Below are positions 62,201 to 64,000 of a stretch of 64,000 nucleotides of DNA, piece by piece. The first letter of the stretch is position 1, and each line of letters starts with the position of its first letter. Origin of the DNA: Branchiostoma floridae (Eukaryota; Chordata; Leptocardii; Amphioxiformes; Branchiostomatidae); contig NC_049980.1 of the NCBI RefSeq assembly GCF_000003815.2, positions 5,949,010-6,013,009 on the forward strand, in the 5' to 3' direction. Below the pieces are notes generated by a model, which was given only the letters and a program-made list of their open reading frames with translations, had not been told where the DNA came from and ran no database searches. The position numbers and the translations under genes were made by a program.

Positions 62201-64000
62201 ATTAAACCACCGCAAAAGTTTCTGCATTTACAGTATATTATATGGCCCTCTTCGGCCACTAATATAAAAAAACATTGCAACTACTACTAGTATGTAACTT
62301 GGCAGTACAGGACCAAGTTCTACACATAAAGTTGTAACTGAAACTTACTTTGAAGTACTTGTCCCTGACATCAGGGTTAACAGACATGAAGAGAGCCACG
62401 AAGCTGTCCGCTATCCGGTTAAACAGCCGGTCCTGGTCTTCAGGTCGGTTTTTCTGCACAACAAGAAATTTTCATAAGAGTAAGAGGACATTTCTGAATT
62501 CATTTTGATGAAACATAATTTATTCTTATGTATGAGAAATGGATACCTATACAGAGTCTTAAACTAGTATTCCAATGTTTCCTTCCTTTCTACTTTATTT
62601 CAAGAACCTAGCCAATAAGAATGGTAAGACAGTAACAGATATATATATATATATATATACATATAAAAAGTATTGAAATAATAATGTTAATTCCAACTTG
62701 TTGGTCCATTTGTATACTACTTCAGTATTGGCCACATATTTTTTTGCAGTAGAAGACAAATTAATTTTGTTGCGTCAATGTGTGCATTTTCGACAAATGC
62801 TTAAAGTGCTTAATTAAATGCACACATTTGACCTGTCGCTTCACGCAGTCACAGTCAGTGTAGCAGTTTTTCCACTGGTGTGCTGTGGGCATGCAGCCAG
62901 TGACTAAGCTTCACACAACCCACACATTGGTGGTTGCTGATGAATTTCTGCATTAAAGTTCTTACCAAGCCAACTGCGTTTCCTCCCCTTATGGATAATG
63001 TATAAAGACATAGACAGATATATCTGAGAAATGTGCTACAGCAGCAGTCAGATTAATATGAAAGTAGTTTTTTTTTATTTCATAACTCACCTCAAACTTC
63101 TCCAGGAAATACCACCAGAATGTGTCCTGCATCACAGCTACCGATGCCTCCGACAGAAACAGCTTCTTCCACAGCTTCTTAAAGCCAGGCTGTACACAGG
63201 GTTAATTAGAAAAAAATAATAAAGCACATGAGACTTCAAATGAAGTATAGACAACAGTACTTAATGTGTAAATGTACATGCATGTATAAAAATAATACAG
63301 GAGGACTAAAACGCTGAAGACAGGGCTCTCTATTTAGCAATAACAATCTTGATTTGTTTAATAAAACTCATACAAGTGGGACGTTTCCCTGAAAATCCCT
63401 TCTATCATGATACTACAGTATGAATCCATATATATATATCAATATTTGAAAGATGAAAAGCATAGTGGGATTCTAACATTGAAGTTGATTTTTTTTCTTG
63501 TAATTGATGGTAAATTGCGGCTGCATGCCTTAAAAGCCTGACATCTAACAGTGAAAGTTACATGATTGTATACCCTACCATCTACCTCTGCTTTATAAAG
63601 AAAGAACAGATTATAGATTAGTTACCAGTGCAGGTAAAGCTTTCACAACAGGGATTACACGTGCATGCTAGTACCTTTGTGATTCTGACCAATGTTTGGT
63701 CAAATTATCTACAGATATTTAAGTCTTAAGCTATTCATCCCAGTAATTGACTGATCATACATTAAAGTCCTGAGCCTTGGTGACCCTGTCCATGACCTGC
63801 GGAGCCTCCAACTGCTGCGGTAGGTCCAACAGCTCCGCAGCGCGGAATCCGGGAAAGGACGCGTACTGCAGAAGCCATACAAGGAACTTCAGACCATTGT
63901 ATACTGTAAATGCAGAAATGTTCGCGGTGGATTAATATTCGTGGTTTTCGCGGTGACCACTTCACCGCAAACTTAAAACCACCGCGAACATTTTTCTATT
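53209..64000 (-). CDS. FAM227-family protein (FWWh domain), 5' end missing
   Basis: Minus-strand exons, 5' to 3': 63761-63903, 63091-63189, 62349-62453, 61315-61441, 60273-60410, 59597-59715, 57859-58005, 56962-57032, 56720-56869, about 55367-55479, 55154-55228, 54760-54829, 54128-54316 and 53209-53280 (stop), about 535 residues so far. The second exon reads [20 protein letters not shown], the FWWh signature of FAM227A/B; next comes [20 protein letters not shown]. The C-terminal half is coiled-coil and charged, with an acidic run ([14 protein letters not shown]). Function of the family is unknown; vertebrate members are testis/cilium-biased. All junctions are in phase except 59597 to 58005, where a small exon or shifted boundary is missing. 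The gap at 59097-59196 lies in that intron. The gene continues beyond the right edge. Confidence 0.82.
53405..53535 (+). repeat. tRNA-derived SINE fragment
   Basis: tRNA-like head with A box GTAGTCCAGTGGTTAG and B box GAGTTCGATTCC spaced as in a tRNA, then CACCTGACATCAATGC. Different tail from the main SINE family of this window. Confidence 0.6.
53540..53820. mobile_element. Small TIR element with TGTCATACC ends, copy 2
   Basis: TGTCATACCTGTGACG at the left and GGTATGACA at the right; interior matches 21937-22183 over several blocks. In the last intron of the FAM227 gene. Confidence 0.6.
53827..53967. mobile_element. Small MITE with ATACAACACGGTGTATTCCG ends
   Basis: About 140 bp; the right end CGGAATACACCGTGTTGTAT is the exact inverted complement of the left end over about 20 bp. 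Interior is GC-rich. Lies immediately after the TGTCATACC element, the same order as at 21937-22490. Confidence 0.65.
54370..54665 (-). repeat. 24870-related repeat plus (CA)n
   Basis: Minus-strand words GGTACTGCAGAAGAATG and TTGGATGAATCC match the 24870 family; the plus strand then runs into a (CACACA)n microsatellite at about 54556-54665, as the family carries GTGTGT at this place. Confidence 0.5.
56012..56710 (+). repeat. Tandem array of four 172-180-bp units
   Basis: Each unit begins AGCTGTGTACATGGACTTGG and continues with CTAACTTTCTAATACGCATA, GTGCCAACAAACACGGCATG, CTTATGCATAAAAAGGTCAG and TTACAGCACTGTAAATGCAG. The last unit ends at the FAM227 exon at 56720. CACTGTAAATGCAGTAAAAG resembles the end of the CTGTAAATGCAG MITE. 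Confidence 0.9.
57150..57410 (-). repeat. Diverged SINE copy in FAM227 intron
   Basis: Contains CACCTGGGTGGAGTGAGGAAA, CCTTTCTCAAGAACACAATG and a tRNA-like head on the minus strand; the same order as the copy at 60540-60930. Confidence 0.45.
58130..58589. mobile_element. PIF/Harbinger-type MITE, copy 2 (diverged)
   Basis: Left end GGCCACACTAATTAAATTG and right end the complement of GGCCACACCAATTTAATTTG. Flanks are GCA and TCA, so the original 3-bp target repeat is no longer exact. Confidence 0.6.
58982..59451. mobile_element. hAT-type MITE, copy 2
   Basis: Same family as 51969-52401, including TAGGGCTGGGTACCGGTAC ends, with an 8-bp target duplication TGCAGGAT (58974-58981 and 59452-59459). 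Interrupted by a 100-N assembly gap (59097-59196). Confidence 0.88.
59097..59196. other. Assembly gap
   Basis: Exactly 100 N, inside the hAT-type MITE; by comparison with copy 1 only about 60-70 bases are likely missing. Confidence 1.
60540..60930 (-). repeat. tRNA-derived SINE, best copy
   Basis: On the minus strand the head has A box TAACGCAGCGGCAGAG and B box GAGTTTGAATCC separated as in a tRNA. The body follows with CTTGTGCCCTTGGGAAAGG, GACTTTCCTCACTTTACTCA, GGTGAAAATGAGTACCTAGC, CGGATAGGACGTAAAATGG, GGTCCCGTGTCTGGGGAGAG and CAGGCACGTCAAAGAACCC. Other copies in this window are at 17080, 32388, 33838, 35870 and 57150. Confidence 0.75.
61452..61876 (+). repeat. Three tandem units of about 130-180 bp
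   Basis: Units start GTTCACAGTGG(T/C)TAAAA at about 61457, 61611 and 61799, and share CTTTCAGCATTG(C/T)ATGTGG, GTTCAGCACCA(A/G)GGACA and GACAGCTTAGA. The array begins about 10 bp upstream of the FAM227 exon at 61441. Confidence 0.75.
62020..62237. mobile_element. MITE with CTGTAAATGCAGAAA end
   Basis: Right end TTTCTGCATTTACAGTATA; interior has CCACCGCAAAAG, GTTCACAGTGG and other GCGGTGG/CCACCGC inverted words typical of the same family as the element at the right window edge. Left boundary uncertain. Confidence 0.5.
62639..62659 (+). repeat. (AT)n microsatellite
   Basis: About 10 AT units. Confidence 0.9.
63901..64000. mobile_element. MITE with ATACTGTAAATGCAGAAA end, cut by window edge
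   Basis: Begins ATACTGTAAATGCAGAAATG and is rich in TTCGCGGTGG/CCACCGCGAA inverted words. Its left end overlaps the 3' splice site of the first visible FAM227 exon. Confidence 0.65.

Overview
This looks like a piece of an amphioxus (Branchiostoma) or closely related invertebrate chordate genome. The host genes are animal genes with short exons, GT-AG introns and vertebrate-like orthologues (AGMO, PARP16, AK6, a FAM227-family gene). There is also a divergent pair of single-exon IFIT-like TPR genes, and the intergenic DNA is packed with small transposons, as is usual for lancelets. The species call is an inference from gene content; nothing in the window proves it. Three assembly gaps are present (1-671, 11625-11796, 59097-59196).

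Layout. 672-19,856 has no host gene I can recognise. It holds a young Ty3/Gypsy LTR element (from 5327) directly joined to a short non-autonomous LTR element (to 14,033), two kinds of MITE, a broken LINE end, a tRNA-SINE-like repeat whose tail has grown into a 59-bp minisatellite, and a GAT-type microsatellite. 19,857-29,709 (+) is AGMO in 12 exons. 31,443-37,158 (-) is PARP16 in 6 exons. 40,849-44,176 (+) is AK6 in 4 exons. PARP16 and AK6 are head to head, but a 3.1-kb Mutator-like element with about 0.8-kb inverted arms and a 9-bp target duplication sits between them. 44,950-47,433 (-) and 48,840-50,519 (+) are the two IFIT-like genes, head to head about 1.4 kb apart. 53,209 to the right edge (-) is a FAM227 (FWWh-domain) gene whose 5' end lies outside the window.

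The genes are not an operon-like unit. AGMO (ER ether-lipid cleavage) and PARP16 (ER tail-anchored mono-ADP-ribosyltransferase) are convergent. AK6 (ribosome assembly ATPase/kinase) converges with the first IFIT-like gene. The most interesting biology is the inverted IFIT-like pair, which carries matching promoter elements and patchy sequence homogenisation, and the way transposons have altered host structure: a divided two-way promoter, splice sites next to repeats, and inverted transposon dimers in introns.
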